Assembly: GCA_017307955.1 (NCBI GenBank)
Contig: JAFKFV010000011.1
Coordinates: 278,735 to 342,734, forward strand
Reading direction: 5' to 3'
DNA: 64,000 bases
Origin: Allobosea sp.
Lineage (GTDB): Bacteria > Pseudomonadota > Alphaproteobacteria > Rhizobiales > Kaistiaceae
Shown here: positions 8,470 to 16,782 of the stretch, piece after piece
Position numbering within the stretch: position 1 is the stretch's first letter
Layout: each line of letters starts with the position of its first letter
Made by a program: the position numbers and the translations under genes
Notes under the pieces: generated by a model
Seen by the model: only the letters and a program-made list of their open reading frames with translations
Told to the model about the DNA's origin: nothing
Database searches by the model: none

Positions 8470-8725
8470 AGGAGCCTCCGTTCGGCCGGCGAGGCCGGCC
8501 GCATGCTGATAACGGAAATGCCTTCGCTGCCCAGCTCGGCGAAGATGACCACCAGCGTGCCGTCTGCCCGGCGCCCTATCGCCTTGCTGCGGCCGAGCCT
8601 GGCCGGAAAGATGAGCGCCGTCTCGAAGAACTCAAGATCGAGGTCGGCGAAGTCCATTCCGTGCTTGGCAAGGTTGGCGAGGCAAGGTTGGCGAGCCGCT
8701 TCGGCTCGTCCCATGTTATGATCAT
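8466..8725 (-). pseudogene. brnT: BrnT-type toxin, frameshifted by a 14-bp tandem duplication
   Basis: The expected BrnT start (MIITWDEPKRLANLA, ATG at 8725) is read through the first copy of a 14-bp direct repeat (8667-8680 and 8681-8694). The repeat puts the rest (NLAKHGMDFADLDLEFF...ISMRPASPAERRLL) in another frame. Removing one copy restores a normal RelE-fold BrnT. A rescue start exists: an ATG at 8714 reads straight into the conserved part and would give an 82-residue protein with a changed N-terminus lacking the first strand. Whether that product is toxic is unknown. Confidence 0.75.
8667..8694. repeat. 14-bp perfect tandem duplication inside brnT
   Basis: GGCAAGGTTGGCGA occurs twice with no spacer. 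Fourteen is not a multiple of three, so the duplication shifts the toxin frame. It looks like a recent replication-slippage event, and is potentially reversible. Confidence 0.95.
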
Positions 8726-8732
8726 GGGAATT

Positions 8733-8760
8733 ATCGTACACGCTTAATCGGTCGGGTCAA
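8733..8760 (-). promoter_or_regulatory. Promoter of brnTA
   Basis: On the minus strand TTGACC (8755-8760), 16 bp and TACGAT (8733-8738) form a sigma70-like promoter ending 8 bp before the original brnT start. The surrounding GTACGATAAT and ATGATCAT are candidate autoregulatory sites for BrnA. Nothing else was recognised in 8761-8958. Confidence 0.4.
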
Positions 8761-8958
8761 CGACGCCGCGAGCACCGAAAGTAAGACGGCCGCGCGGGCG
8801 AGAGACGGCGGCTCGGCTGAACCATCCAGCGGTCGCCTCAGCGATTGTGATCAGATGAGTGCTTGAGGTTGCGGGCACTTGCGCAAGTGCAAGGGACGAA
8901 GGCAGTTCCCCGACATCGCGTCACGCAAGAAGACTCTGATGTGATGAGATGTTGCTTT

Positions 8959-9035
8959 TGGTACAGCTGGGTGGGCTCGAACCACCGACCTTCGGAGCCA
9001 CAATCCGACGCTCTAACCAACTGAGCTACAGCTGC
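8959..9035 (-). tRNA. tRNA-His (GTG)
   Basis: A complete cloverleaf with anticodon loop TTGTGGC (anticodon GTG), a D-arm starting GCTCAGTTGG, a T-loop GGTTCGAGC and an encoded CCA. The acceptor is GCAGCTG/CAGCTGT, giving a G1-U72 wobble. The discriminator is A73 rather than the C73 of most bacteria, as known for many alphaproteobacterial tRNA-His. Confidence 0.95.
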
Positions 9036-9145
9036 CTACCTTGAAAGCGAGCGGAACCTAGAAGCATTGGCGGCGCGTTGCAAGTGCTAACAGCGCCCGG
9101 GCACCGCTTTCCCCAGCGCGCTTTTCGAAGCGGCGGGACGTCATG

Positions 9146-9180
9146 AAAAAGGCGCCGGCGGTTGGCCGCCGGCGCCTTTC
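9146..9180 (-). terminator. Rho-independent terminator of the phasin gene
   Basis: A near-perfect GC stem GGCGCCGGCGG/CCGCCGGCGCC with a 4-nt loop (9151-9176), followed on the minus strand by a run of five U. It ends transcription of the phasin at 9200-9700. Confidence 0.85.
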
Positions 9181-9199
9181 GAAATGTCGCGGGGACCGC

Positions 9200-9700
9200 T
9201 CAGTTGAGCGTGGTGCCCTTCAGCGCCTTCTCGACGCTCGCCTTCACGGGGCGCGAGGCGTCGGCCACGAACTTCTGCGAGAAGTCCTGCATGTCCTTGA
9301 CCTGCGCGGCGAAGGCCTCGGTCTGCTTGCGGGCGAAGCCCATCTGCAGCTCGAGCACTTCGGCGAAGGTCTTGGCGCCGAGCAGCTCCTTCGCGAAGGC
9401 GAAGGAGGCGTCGCTGTGGACCTTGGCCGCGTCGAGCGACTTGTGGCTGAGCTCGACCATGCCGCTGCGCGCCGTCTCGACGCTGTCCTCGAAGGCCTCG
9501 GTCGCCTCTTCGGCGGCGGCCTTCATCTTGGCATAGGCGTCCTTGCTGCCAGAGAGTGTCTTCTCGGCGAGGTCGCGGAACGCAGCCGGCATCTCGGCGG
9601 TCGGGAAATTGAAGCTGAACGCCTCGAAGGGCGCCTCGAAGGCCTTGGCAGCCTTGGCGGCGGCGGTCTTGGCGGGCTTCGCGGCAGGGGTATCGGTCAT
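9200..9700 (-). CDS. phaP: Phasin (PHA granule-associated protein)
   Basis: A 166-residue helical protein with a Lys/Ala-rich N-terminus (TDTPAAKPAKTAAAKAAK) and a phasin_2-type body: SFNFPTAEMPAAFRDLAEK, repeated amphipathic helices, LLGAKTFAEVLELQMGF. Phasins coat polyhydroxyalkanoate granules. It is monocistronic, with a strong terminator downstream and two TGC-N3-GCA motifs upstream (9801-9833) that fit the PhaR regulator. Confidence 0.85.
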   Translation of the reverse strand: MTDTPAAKPAKTAAAKAAKAFEAPFEAFSFNFPTAEMPAAFRDLAEKTLSGSKDAYAKMKAAAEEATEAFEDSVETARSGMVELSHKSLDAAKVHSDASFAFAKELLGAKTFAEVLELQMGFARKQTEAFAAQVKDMQDFSQKFVADASRPVKASVEKALKGTTLN

Positions 9701-9798
9701 TTCGGCTCTCCTTGAGAATGCGTCGATCTCGAGAGCGAGAGAGCCGTGACAGACGATCCGTTCGGCTCCGGTCGAGATGCCTCACATATAGCCAGTGA

Positions 9799-9835
9799 CC
9801 TTGTGCATTGCAACATCATTTTGCGACGCACAAGG
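9799..9835 (-). promoter_or_regulatory. Putative PhaR operator pair upstream of phaP
   Basis: Two 13-bp sites in inverted orientation, TTGTGCATTGCAA (9801-9813) and the complement of TTGTGCGTCGCAA (9821-9833), each contain TGC-N3-GCA. The outer arms CCTTGTGC/GCACAAGG are perfect. TGC-rich dyads of this form are the known target of PHA-responsive PhaR repressors. Nothing coding was seen in 9836-9991. Confidence 0.55.
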
Positions 9836-9991
9836 GGATTCGCGTTCATTTTTCCTGTCGCAAAAGGGCAATTTCCTTGAGGTCCGGATTAATTCTGCCC
9901 TTGTTTGCCAGATCACTATGCTGCAATGCGATGCCGGCCAAACGGGCAGCGGCGCCCATCCGCGCGGCAGGCCGCGGGGCGGGCGCCGGCC

Positions 9992-10372
9992 TCAGGGTTT
10001 GGCCTTGGCGGCGAGATCGCTTGCGGCCCGGGTCATCGCCTCGCCGACCGAGCGGGTTTGCGCCTCCGCCGCCGAAACCTGGCGCTGGATGAACTCGCTG
10101 TGGATCGACTGCAACTCCTCCAGCGTCCGCGCGCGCACCATCTTCTGCGCGAACTCGAACGAGGCGGCGAGATTCTCTTCGAGGAAGCCGATCGCCTGCT
10201 TGTTGGCCGTCCGCGCCTCGTCCTGGATCGACTTGGCGGAGGTCTCGGCCTTGTCGACAGCCTTCACGGTCGCTGCCATGAAGTCGTCGAAGGCCTTGCG
10301 GGCCTGGTCGACGCTCTTGTCGGCGAAGGTGCGCATCGCCTCGGGAATATCGAACTCCGTCTCTTTGGCCAT
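9992..10372 (-). CDS. Second phasin-family protein
   Basis: A 126-residue helical protein (MAKETEFDIPEAMRTFADKS...) with phasin_2 features: AFDDFMAATVKAVDKAE and the LEENLAASFEFAQKMVRARTLEELQSIHSEF helix. It is shorter than the neighbouring phasin and lacks its Ala/Lys-rich tail. The two genes are in the same direction but separated by about 290 bp with their own control elements, so expression may differ. Confidence 0.82.
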   Translation of the reverse strand: MAKETEFDIPEAMRTFADKSVDQARKAFDDFMAATVKAVDKAETSAKSIQDEARTANKQAIGFLEENLAASFEFAQKMVRARTLEELQSIHSEFIQRQVSAAEAQTRSVGEAMTRAASDLAAKAKP

Positions 10373-10564
10373 CGTCTCGTCCTCCGTGGCTTGAGCCAAG
10401 AGCATAGCCGCAACGGAAGTCTGTGAAAACGCGTCGGCGATTAACCAAGCCCTTGGACTCCGCGCTGCAAAAAGGGCGCGTGCGTGGACCTTGCCGCGCC
10501 GGCGATCTATTAGAGTCTTGTTAAGCAAACAGCCTGGTGCGGCGCGCCGGAACCGATCCGGAGC

Positions 10565-13555
10565 ATGGGAGCCCGACCGACGATGAGCGGACGCGATCAT
10601 GCCTTTCTCGAGCTGGCGGCCCTGCCGGCACTGGGATCGGTCCTGTTTGCGCCGCGGCCGATGCTGCTCTTCTCGGCCGACGGGCGGCGGATTCTGTTCG
10701 CCAATGCCGCCGGCGCGCGCTTCTTCGGCGAGCGGCGGATCGAGGATCTGCTCGAGCGGCGCTTCTCGCCCGCTCTTCCGGCCACCATGCAGATCGCCCG
10801 CGCGGCGCGCAGCCTCGCGCCCGGCGCGGCGCGGCTGGAGCGCATCCGCTTCGCGGTCGGTGCCGGGCTCGCCAGCCATGCCGTCGAATGCCGGCGCGTT
10901 GCGCTGCCGGACGGCGCGCCCGCCGTGCTGGTCGCGCTGCCCGAAGGCCGCGAGCGGCCCGCGCCGCGACAGGCGGCGGAGGATCTCGTCGCCGCGCTCG
11001 CCGAGGAGGAATGCGCCGTCGCCGTGCTCGACGACAGCGGCGCCGTGCTGGCCGAACGCGGCGGCGCGGCCTGGCTGGTCGATGGCGAGACGGCGGTCGC
11101 CGAACTGGTCGCCTCGGCGGCGCAACGCGGCGAGAGGCTGGCGCGACGCGCGCTCAGGATCGGCGACATGCGCCGTCCGGCCGGACTCGCCCTCTTCGAG
11201 AACGAGGGCAGCCGCTTCCATCTCCTGGTGGTCGGGCCGGGCGAGCGGGTCGTGGTCGAGCCGTCCGCGCCGGAGGAAACCGTCCGTCCGGCCGAGCCGG
11301 AAGCAGTGGCGACCGTCGAGGTAACGCCTGCTTCCGCTCCATCGATCGAGCCAGACGCCGAAACGATCCCTTCGCCCGCGATGGAGGCCGCGCCTGGCGC
11401 CGCCGACACGTCGCCGGTGACCGAGGACGCGGCGCCCGAGGCTGCGGCTGAAGCAGAGCCGGCGCCCGAACCCGAGATTGCCACCCAATCAGAACCCGAG
11501 CCGGACGCCGAGCCTCAGCCGGAGCCGGCCGGCGGATTCCGCTTCGAGCCGCCGCGCTCGCCGGTGCGCTTCGTGTTCCAGATGGATGCCGGCGGGCGCT
11601 TCACCTTCGTGTCGCCGGATTTCGCCGAGGTGGTCGGAACGGCGTCTGCGATCGCGGTCGGCGAGAGCTGGGGCGAGATGGCAGCCCGGCTCGGCCTCGA
11701 TCCGACCGGCGCCGTCGCCGGGCTCATCGCGCGCCGCGACACCTGGAGCGGCGTGACGCTCGACTGGCCGGCCGAGGATGGCGCGCATTTCGTCGCCGTC
11801 GATCTCGCGGCGCTGCCGGCCTTCTCGCGCGACCGCCTTTTCGAGGGCTATCGCGGCTTCGGCGTCATCCGCCGCTCCGATCGGCCCGAGGCGGCGCCCG
11901 CGCCGGCCGAGCGGCCGCGGAGCGCCATGCAGCCGCAGGGCTCCAATGTCATCCGACTGGCCCGGCCGCTGCCCGCGCCCGAAACCGACCGCCTGTCAGT
12001 GCCGGAACAGGATGCCTTCCGCCGCATCGCCGCGGCGCTGAGCAGCCCGTCCACGACCCGTCCGCCCGATGCCCGCGCTCCCGAGCCCGCCGCCCCGGAG
12101 CCTCTCGGCCCCGAACCTCGTGCCGCGGAGCCTGCGCCGCCCGAGCCGACGCAAGCCGAGGCTCCGCTGGAGGCTGTCCCGGAACCTGCCGCCGAGGCTC
12201 CCGCCGAGCCGCCAACCGAGGCGGAAACTGTCGCGACGGAGCCCCCCCCCGCTGCCGAGCCGCCGCCGGCCGAGGCGCCGGATGCGCCCTTCGCGCCGCA
12301 CGAGCCCGAGCCCGTCGCGCCTGCTGAAGCGGCGTCCGAGCCGGAGCGCCAAGCAGAGCCGGTGACCGCAACGCTAGAGGCGCCTCCGCCCCCGGCGCCC
12401 CAGCCCGATCCGCTGCTCGAAGCCGACCTCGCTTATGCCCGCCAGCGCATTGTCGAGCTGGAGGCGATCCTCGATACGGCGACCGACGGCATCATCGTCG
12501 TCGACCAGGACGCGCGCATCGAGCGCATCAACCGCTCGGCCGAGGCGCTGTTCGGCGTCGAGACGGCGTCGGTGGCCGGCCTCCGCCTGCCCGATCTCCT
12601 CGCCGAGGAGAGCCGCCAGTCGGCGCTTGATTATCTCGATGGTCTCGCGCGCAATGGCGTCGCGAGCGTGCTCAACGATGGCCGCGAGGTCATCGCGCGG
12701 GTGCCGCAGGGCGGGTTGATCCCGCTGTTCATGACGATGGGCCGCCTGCCGGAGACGGGGAAGTTCTGCGCCGTACTGCGCGACATCACGCAATGGAAGA
12801 ATGCCGAGGGCGAACTGATCAACGCGAAGCGCGCCGCAGAGAGCGCGTCGATGCAGAAGTCGGACTTCCTCGCCAAGGTCAGCCACGAGATCCGAACGCC
12901 GCTCAACGCCATCATCGGCTTCTCCGAGGTGATGATGGAGGAGCGTTTCGGGCCGATCGGCACCGAGCGCTACAAGGAATATCTGCGCGACATCCATGTC
13001 TCGGGCGCGCATCTGATGAGCCTTCTGAACGATCTGCTCGATCTCTCCAAGATCGAGGCCGGCAAGCTGGACCTCAATTTCGAGTCCGTGGCGCTCAACG
13101 ACATCGTCATGGAATGCGTGGCGCTGATGCAGCCGCAGGCCAATCGCGAGCGGATCATCATCCGCACCTCGCTGTCCGGCCAGGTGCCGAATGTCGTGGC
13201 CGATCCGCGCTCGATCCGCCAGATCGTGCTCAACCTCGTCTCGAACGCGGTAAAGTTCACGCTCGCCGGCGGCCAGGTCGTGGTATCGACCGCGATGGAG
13301 CCGCATGGCGAGGTGAGCCTCCGCATCCGCGATACCGGCATCGGCATGTCGGAAAAGGACATCGAGACGGCGCTGAAGCCGTTCCGCCAGCTCTCGACCT
13401 CGCGCGAGCGGCGGAGCGACGGGACAGGGCTCGGCCTGCCGCTCACCAAGGCGCTGGTCGAGGCCAACCGGGCTTCCTTCGTGATCGATTCCGCCGTAGG
13501 GCAGGGGACGCTGATCCGCATCACTTTCCCCGCGACGCGGGTGCTGGCCGGATAA
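10565..13555 (+). CDS. PAS-domain sensor histidine kinase (PleC/DivJ/PdhS-like HisKA)
   Basis: A 996-residue soluble-looking kinase. After an N-terminal segment come two long Pro/Ala/Glu-rich linkers (about residues 225-320 and 495-620), a PAS domain (about 630-745), the HisKA H-box [14 protein letters not shown] with His774, and HATPase N, G1 and G2 boxes ([24 protein letters not shown]). The segment after the H-box ([22 protein letters not shown]) is typical of the PleC/DivJ/PdhS group that controls the alphaproteobacterial cell cycle, but the exact pathway is not shown. No transmembrane helix is evident. The start could also be ATG 10583. Glutaminase follows after 8 bp. Confidence 0.82.
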   Translation: MGARPTMSGRDHAFLELAALPALGSVLFAPRPMLLFSADGRRILFANAAGARFFGERRIEDLLERRFSPALPATMQIARAARSLAPGAARLERIRFAVGAGLASHAVECRRVALPDGAPAVLVALPEGRERPAPRQAAEDLVAALAEEECAVAVLDDSGAVLAERGGAAWLVDGETAVAELVASAAQRGERLARRALRIGDMRRPAGLALFENEGSRFHLLVVGPGERVVVEPSAPEETVRPAEPEAVATVEVTPASAPSIEPDAETIPSPAMEAAPGAADTSPVTEDAAPEAAAEAEPAPEPEIATQSEPEPDAEPQPEPAGGFRFEPPRSPVRFVFQMDAGGRFTFVSPDFAEVVGTASAIAVGESWGEMAARLGLDPTGAVAGLIARRDTWSGVTLDWPAEDGAHFVAVDLAALPAFSRDRLFEGYRGFGVIRRSDRPEAAPAPAERPRSAMQPQGSNVIRLARPLPAPETDRLSVPEQDAFRRIAAALSSPSTTRPPDARAPEPAAPEPLGPEPRAAEPAPPEPTQAEAPLEAVPEPAAEAPAEPPTEAETVATEPPPAAEPPPAEAPDAPFAPHEPEPVAPAEAASEPERQAEPVTATLEAPPPPAPQPDPLLEADLAYARQRIVELEAILDTATDGIIVVDQDARIERINRSAEALFGVETASVAGLRLPDLLAEESRQSALDYLDGLARNGVASVLNDGREVIARVPQGGLIPLFMTMGRLPETGKFCAVLRDITQWKNAEGELINAKRAAESASMQKSDFLAKVSHEIRTPLNAIIGFSEVMMEERFGPIGTERYKEYLRDIHVSGAHLMSLLNDLLDLSKIEAGKLDLNFESVALNDIVMECVALMQPQANRERIIIRTSLSGQVPNVVADPRSIRQIVLNLVSNAVKFTLAGGQVVVSTAMEPHGEVSLRIRDTGIGMSEKDIETALKPFRQLSTSRERRSDGTGLGLPLTKALVEANRASFVIDSAVGQGTLIRITFPATRVLAG

Positions 13556-13563
13556 GGGAGCCG

Positions 13564-14493
13564 ATGCCCGAGCTACAGACCGTCCTCGACGAGATCGCCG
13601 CCGAGGCGCGCGCCGCGACTGAACGCGGCAAGGTCGCCGCCTATATCCCGGAACTCGCCAAGGTCGATCCCGGCCAGTTCGGCATCGCGGTGCTCACCCA
13701 TGACGGCGCGCTGTTCACGGCCGGCGATGCCGATCTGCCCTTCTCGATCCAGAGCGTCTCCAAGGTCTTCACGCTGACGCTGGCGCTCGGCCAGGTCGGC
13801 GACACGCTGTGGAACCGGGTCGGCCGCGAGCCCTCGGGCAATCCCTTCAATTCGATCGTCCAGCTCGAATATGAACATGGCATCCCGCGCAATCCGCTGA
13901 TCAATGCCGGTGCGCTGGTCGTCACCGACGTGATCCTTGCCGGCTACAAGCCGCGCGAGGCGATCGGCCTCATCCTGCGCTTCATGCGCTCGCTCGCCGA
14001 TGACGAGAGCATCGTCATCGACATGGATGTGGCGCGTTCGGAGCAGGAGACGGGCTTCCGCAACCGCGCGCTCGCCAACTACATGAAGGCCTATGACAAT
14101 ATCCGCCATCCGGTGGAGATGACGACCGGCGTCTATTTCCATCAATGCGCCATCGCCATGAGCTGCCGCCAGCTCGCGGTGGCCGGCAGCTTCCTCGCCG
14201 GCCAGGGCCGCCACCCGCTCACCGGCCAGAAGGTCGTCTCGGCCGAGCGCGCACGGCGCATCAACGCGCTGATGCTGACCTGCGGCCATTATGACGGCTC
14301 GGGCGACTTTGCCTTCCGCGTCGGCATCCCGGGCAAGAGCGGCGTCGGCGGCGGCATCCTCGCCATCGTGCCCGGCAAGGCGTCGATCGCCGTCTGGTCG
14401 CCCGGCCTCAACAAGGTCGGCAATTCACTGCTCGGCTCGCGGGCGCTGGAACGCCTCGCCCGCGCCATGGACTGGTCGATCTTCGGGCCCTAG
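13564..14493 (+). CDS. glsA: Glutaminase
   Basis: A 309-residue serine-dependent beta-lactamase-fold glutaminase that converts L-glutamine to glutamate and ammonia. The catalytic S-x-x-K is visible as Ser64/Lys67 in SIQSVSK, and family blocks [18 protein letters not shown] and KSGVGGGI are present. Length is normal. The AAGGGAG site and the 8-bp gap to the histidine kinase suggest co-transcription. Confidence 0.93.
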   Translation: MPELQTVLDEIAAEARAATERGKVAAYIPELAKVDPGQFGIAVLTHDGALFTAGDADLPFSIQSVSKVFTLTLALGQVGDTLWNRVGREPSGNPFNSIVQLEYEHGIPRNPLINAGALVVTDVILAGYKPREAIGLILRFMRSLADDESIVIDMDVARSEQETGFRNRALANYMKAYDNIRHPVEMTTGVYFHQCAIAMSCRQLAVAGSFLAGQGRHPLTGQKVVSAERARRINALMLTCGHYDGSGDFAFRVGIPGKSGVGGGILAIVPGKASIAVWSPGLNKVGNSLLGSRALERLARAMDWSIFGP

Positions 14494-14524
14494 AGCGCTT
14501 CCAGCAAGCCAGGAAAGGCTCTAG
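14490..14524. repeat. Intergenic inverted repeat between convergent genes
   Basis: CTAGAGC (14490-14496) and GCTCTAG (14518-14524) flank a 21-bp interior. It lies between the convergent ends of glsA and apnO and may act as a weak bidirectional terminator. It has the look of a dispersed short repeat, but only this copy was seen. Confidence 0.4.
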
Positions 14525-14536
14525 CGATGGCGCCGC

Positions 14537-15385
14537 TCAGGCGGCCTGCTTCGGGTTGCAGATATCCTTGACCGAGGCCATCACCGCTTCGGGGCTGAAG
14601 ACGGCTTCCAGCCAGTTGTCCTTGAAGATCAGCGGCCGCGCCTCGCGGATCGCGTGCAGCGCGCCGTCGGAGAACTTGCCTTCCTTGAAGATACCGAAGG
14701 CGATGGCGAGCTCGATCTGGATATGGCCGAGCATGAAGTCCATCGCCGCCTCGCGGGGCACGCCGCGGCGCACCGCCTCGTCGGTCGCCTCACGCAGTGC
14801 GAGGCACAGCGTCGCGCCCACGGTCTCCGACATGGCCGGCTCCATGATGGCGATGTGCTCGAGTTCGCAGCGATGCGCGCGCGAGACCGGCGCATAGATC
14901 GTGCGGGCGACCTCCTCGCAGAGCGCGTAATGCTCTTCCGGCCCCTGGATCAGCGCGCAGACGATCGCCTGCGGATCGCTGACGCCGCCGAAGAAGTCGC
15001 GCTTGCCGTCAGTGACGTTCTCGGGGAACACCGAAGGGTGGCAGGGATGGGTGACGAAGGTCGTCACATCGGCGCGTTCCGGCATCTCGCCGGCATAGGG
15101 CGCCGCCGCGTCGAGGACGATCAGCGCGGTGCCGGGCCTGACGCGGCCGATGATCTGGTGCGCGACCTTGCCGATCAGCCGGTCGGGGACGGCGAGCACG
15201 ACCACGTCGGCGCCGGCCAGCGCCGCGTCCTCGCTGACGCAGTCGGCGCCGATCGCCTGCTTGAGCCGCTCGCGGCCCTCGGCCGTGATCTCGACATGGT
15301 CGACGGAAAAGCGCGAGCCCTTGAGATTGGTGGCGAGGCGGACGCCCATTTTGCCGCCGGCACCGAGTAGCGCGATCTTGGTCAT
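14537..15385 (-). CDS. apnO: D-apionate oxidoisomerase (ApnO-like)
   Basis: A 282-residue NAD(P)-dependent 6-phosphogluconate-dehydrogenase-fold protein. The N-terminal Rossmann motif is GAGGKMG (8-14), followed by DVVVLAVPD; family blocks THPCHPSVF, DFFGG and GHIQIELAIAFG follow. In the characterised pathway ApnO oxidises and isomerises D-apionate to 3-oxo-isoapionate. It overlaps the kinase gene by 4 bp (ATGA) and is the last gene of the operon. The assignment rests on family resemblance together with the oiaK-oiaX-apsD context. Confidence 0.8.
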   Translation of the reverse strand: MTKIALLGAGGKMGVRLATNLKGSRFSVDHVEITAEGRERLKQAIGADCVSEDAALAGADVVVLAVPDRLIGKVAHQIIGRVRPGTALIVLDAAAPYAGEMPERADVTTFVTHPCHPSVFPENVTDGKRDFFGGVSDPQAIVCALIQGPEEHYALCEEVARTIYAPVSRAHRCELEHIAIMEPAMSETVGATLCLALREATDEAVRRGVPREAAMDFMLGHIQIELAIAFGIFKEGKFSDGALHAIREARPLIFKDNWLEAVFSPEAVMASVKDICNPKQAA

Positions 15386-16782
15386 GCTGCCTTGCTCCTC
15401 GCGGCGACGGTTCCGCCGCCGCCATTCCTGATTGACGTGAAATAGTCCGGCGCGCCCATCTGCCCGCCCTTGAGCGCGATCTCGAGCGGCGCGCGATCGG
15501 CATCCGCGAAATGGGCGCGGCAGAGCGCGGCGCCCGGCACCGTCGGCGCGAGCGCCGTCAGCGCGCGGATGCCGAGCGAGAGCGCCCCGTAGCCGGAGGT
15601 GTCGCCGCCGGCGATCACCGCGCGCGGCAGCCGCGCCTCCGCGATCAGCCGCCCCAGCAGGGTGCCGAGCCCGCGACCGATGCGCTCGTTGACGACCGCG
15701 GCGTCCACCCCGCGCGCCGCGACGGCGCCGTTGACCGCAGCCACGGCTGGATCGTCGGGTCCCTCCGCCGTGGCGACGATCGGCGCGCGGCCGCGACCGA
15801 GCGCGGCGAGGGCCGCGCCTTCGGCGCGGGCGAGTTCGGCCTCGAAGGCGGCGGCGTCGACCGCGTGGCTGGCGTCGAGGCGGATGATCTCGAAGCCCTC
15901 GGCGGCGGCATGCGTGATCTGCGCCGCGGTCTGCGGCGCGCAGGAGCCTGAGACGACCGCCATCCGCTCGGCGGGACCGGCCGAAGGGGCAGGCGGCGCG
16001 GCATCGATCAGCCCGGCGGCGCGCCAATGCGCGACCAGCGCATATTCGACGCCCTGCGAGCCGATAGCGAACAGCCGCGCGCCGCGGTTCTCCCAGACGA
16101 GGCGGCCGGCGCGGGCGAGATCGTCCTCGTCCATGACATCGATCGCGACGATCTCCGCACCGTCCGCGCGAGCCTGTCCGAGCGCCGCATCGGCGTCGCG
16201 ATGGAGGCCGAGCCGGTCGACGAGCCCGATCCTCCGCGCGGTTTGGAGCGAAAGATGCCGCCGGACATCCGCCTCATGCATCGGCGTGACCGGGTGGCGG
16301 CTCATGGTCGGGTGCCGGTCGAGACGATGGACCGCGCCGTCATAGAGGGCGAACAGCGTGCCGAAGGCCTGGTAGCGGCCGATCGGCGGCGCCGCCACGA
16401 TGAGCGGGTGCCAGGCGCCGCCGAGGATCGGCGCGGCGAGATCGATCGCGCGGCCGATGGAGCCGACATGCGGCGCGGAATCGAGCGTCGAGCAGATCTT
16501 GTAATGACTGACCGGCGCGCCGATCGCGGCGAGCGCCGCAAAGACCGGCGGCAGGTTCTCGTCCATCCATTGGGGCGGCTTGGAACGGGCAATGCCGGCG
16601 ATGCCGATGCCGCGCGCGCCGGGAAAGCGCGCGAGATCCTCGGCGGTCGGGATATCGAGGAAGAGCACCGAGGCGAGGCCGGCAAAGGCGAGCACCTCCA
16701 TCGTCGCGGCCGAGCCGGTGAAGTCATCGCCATACCAGGCGACGAGGACCCCCTCGGGCAAGCGGTCCGCGCCGCCCGTCAT
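15382..16782 (-). CDS. oiaK: 3-oxo-isoapionate kinase (DUF1537 / four-carbon acid sugar kinase family)
   Basis: A 466-residue kinase with the DUF1537 N-terminal signature YGDDFTGS (Asp19-Asp20), the HPVTPMHEADVRRHL block and a C-terminal Gly-rich nucleotide site (AVIAGGDTSGYGALSLGI). Related OtnK/DtnK/LtnK kinases act on C4 acid sugars; next to an RLP and ApnO the C5 substrate 3-oxo-isoapionate is more likely. It overlaps both neighbours by 4 bp. Confidence 0.82.
   Translation of the reverse strand: MTGGADRLPEGVLVAWYGDDFTGSAATMEVLAFAGLASVLFLDIPTAEDLARFPGARGIGIAGIARSKPPQWMDENLPPVFAALAAIGAPVSHYKICSTLDSAPHVGSIGRAIDLAAPILGGAWHPLIVAAPPIGRYQAFGTLFALYDGAVHRLDRHPTMSRHPVTPMHEADVRRHLSLQTARRIGLVDRLGLHRDADAALGQARADGAEIVAIDVMDEDDLARAGRLVWENRGARLFAIGSQGVEYALVAHWRAAGLIDAAPPAPSAGPAERMAVVSGSCAPQTAAQITHAAAEGFEIIRLDASHAVDAAAFEAELARAEGAALAALGRGRAPIVATAEGPDDPAVAAVNGAVAARGVDAAVVNERIGRGLGTLLGRLIAEARLPRAVIAGGDTSGYGALSLGIRALTALAPTVPGAALCRAHFADADRAPLEIALKGGQMGAPDYFTSIRNGGGGTVAARSKAA

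Noticed and set aside
8959..9035. tRNA gene as integration site
   Set aside because: No integrase or direct repeat of the tRNA end was seen near either tRNA gene.
10440..10540. CtrA box upstream of the histidine kinase
   Set aside because: GATTAACC and TTGTTAAGC occur, but not at TTAA-N7-TTAA spacing.
9992..11488. 498-codon minus-strand frame across the histidine kinase start
   Set aside because: Only its last 127 codons (the phasin) have protein-like content. The rest is Arg/Gly-rich antisense of the kinase gene, an artefact of high GC.
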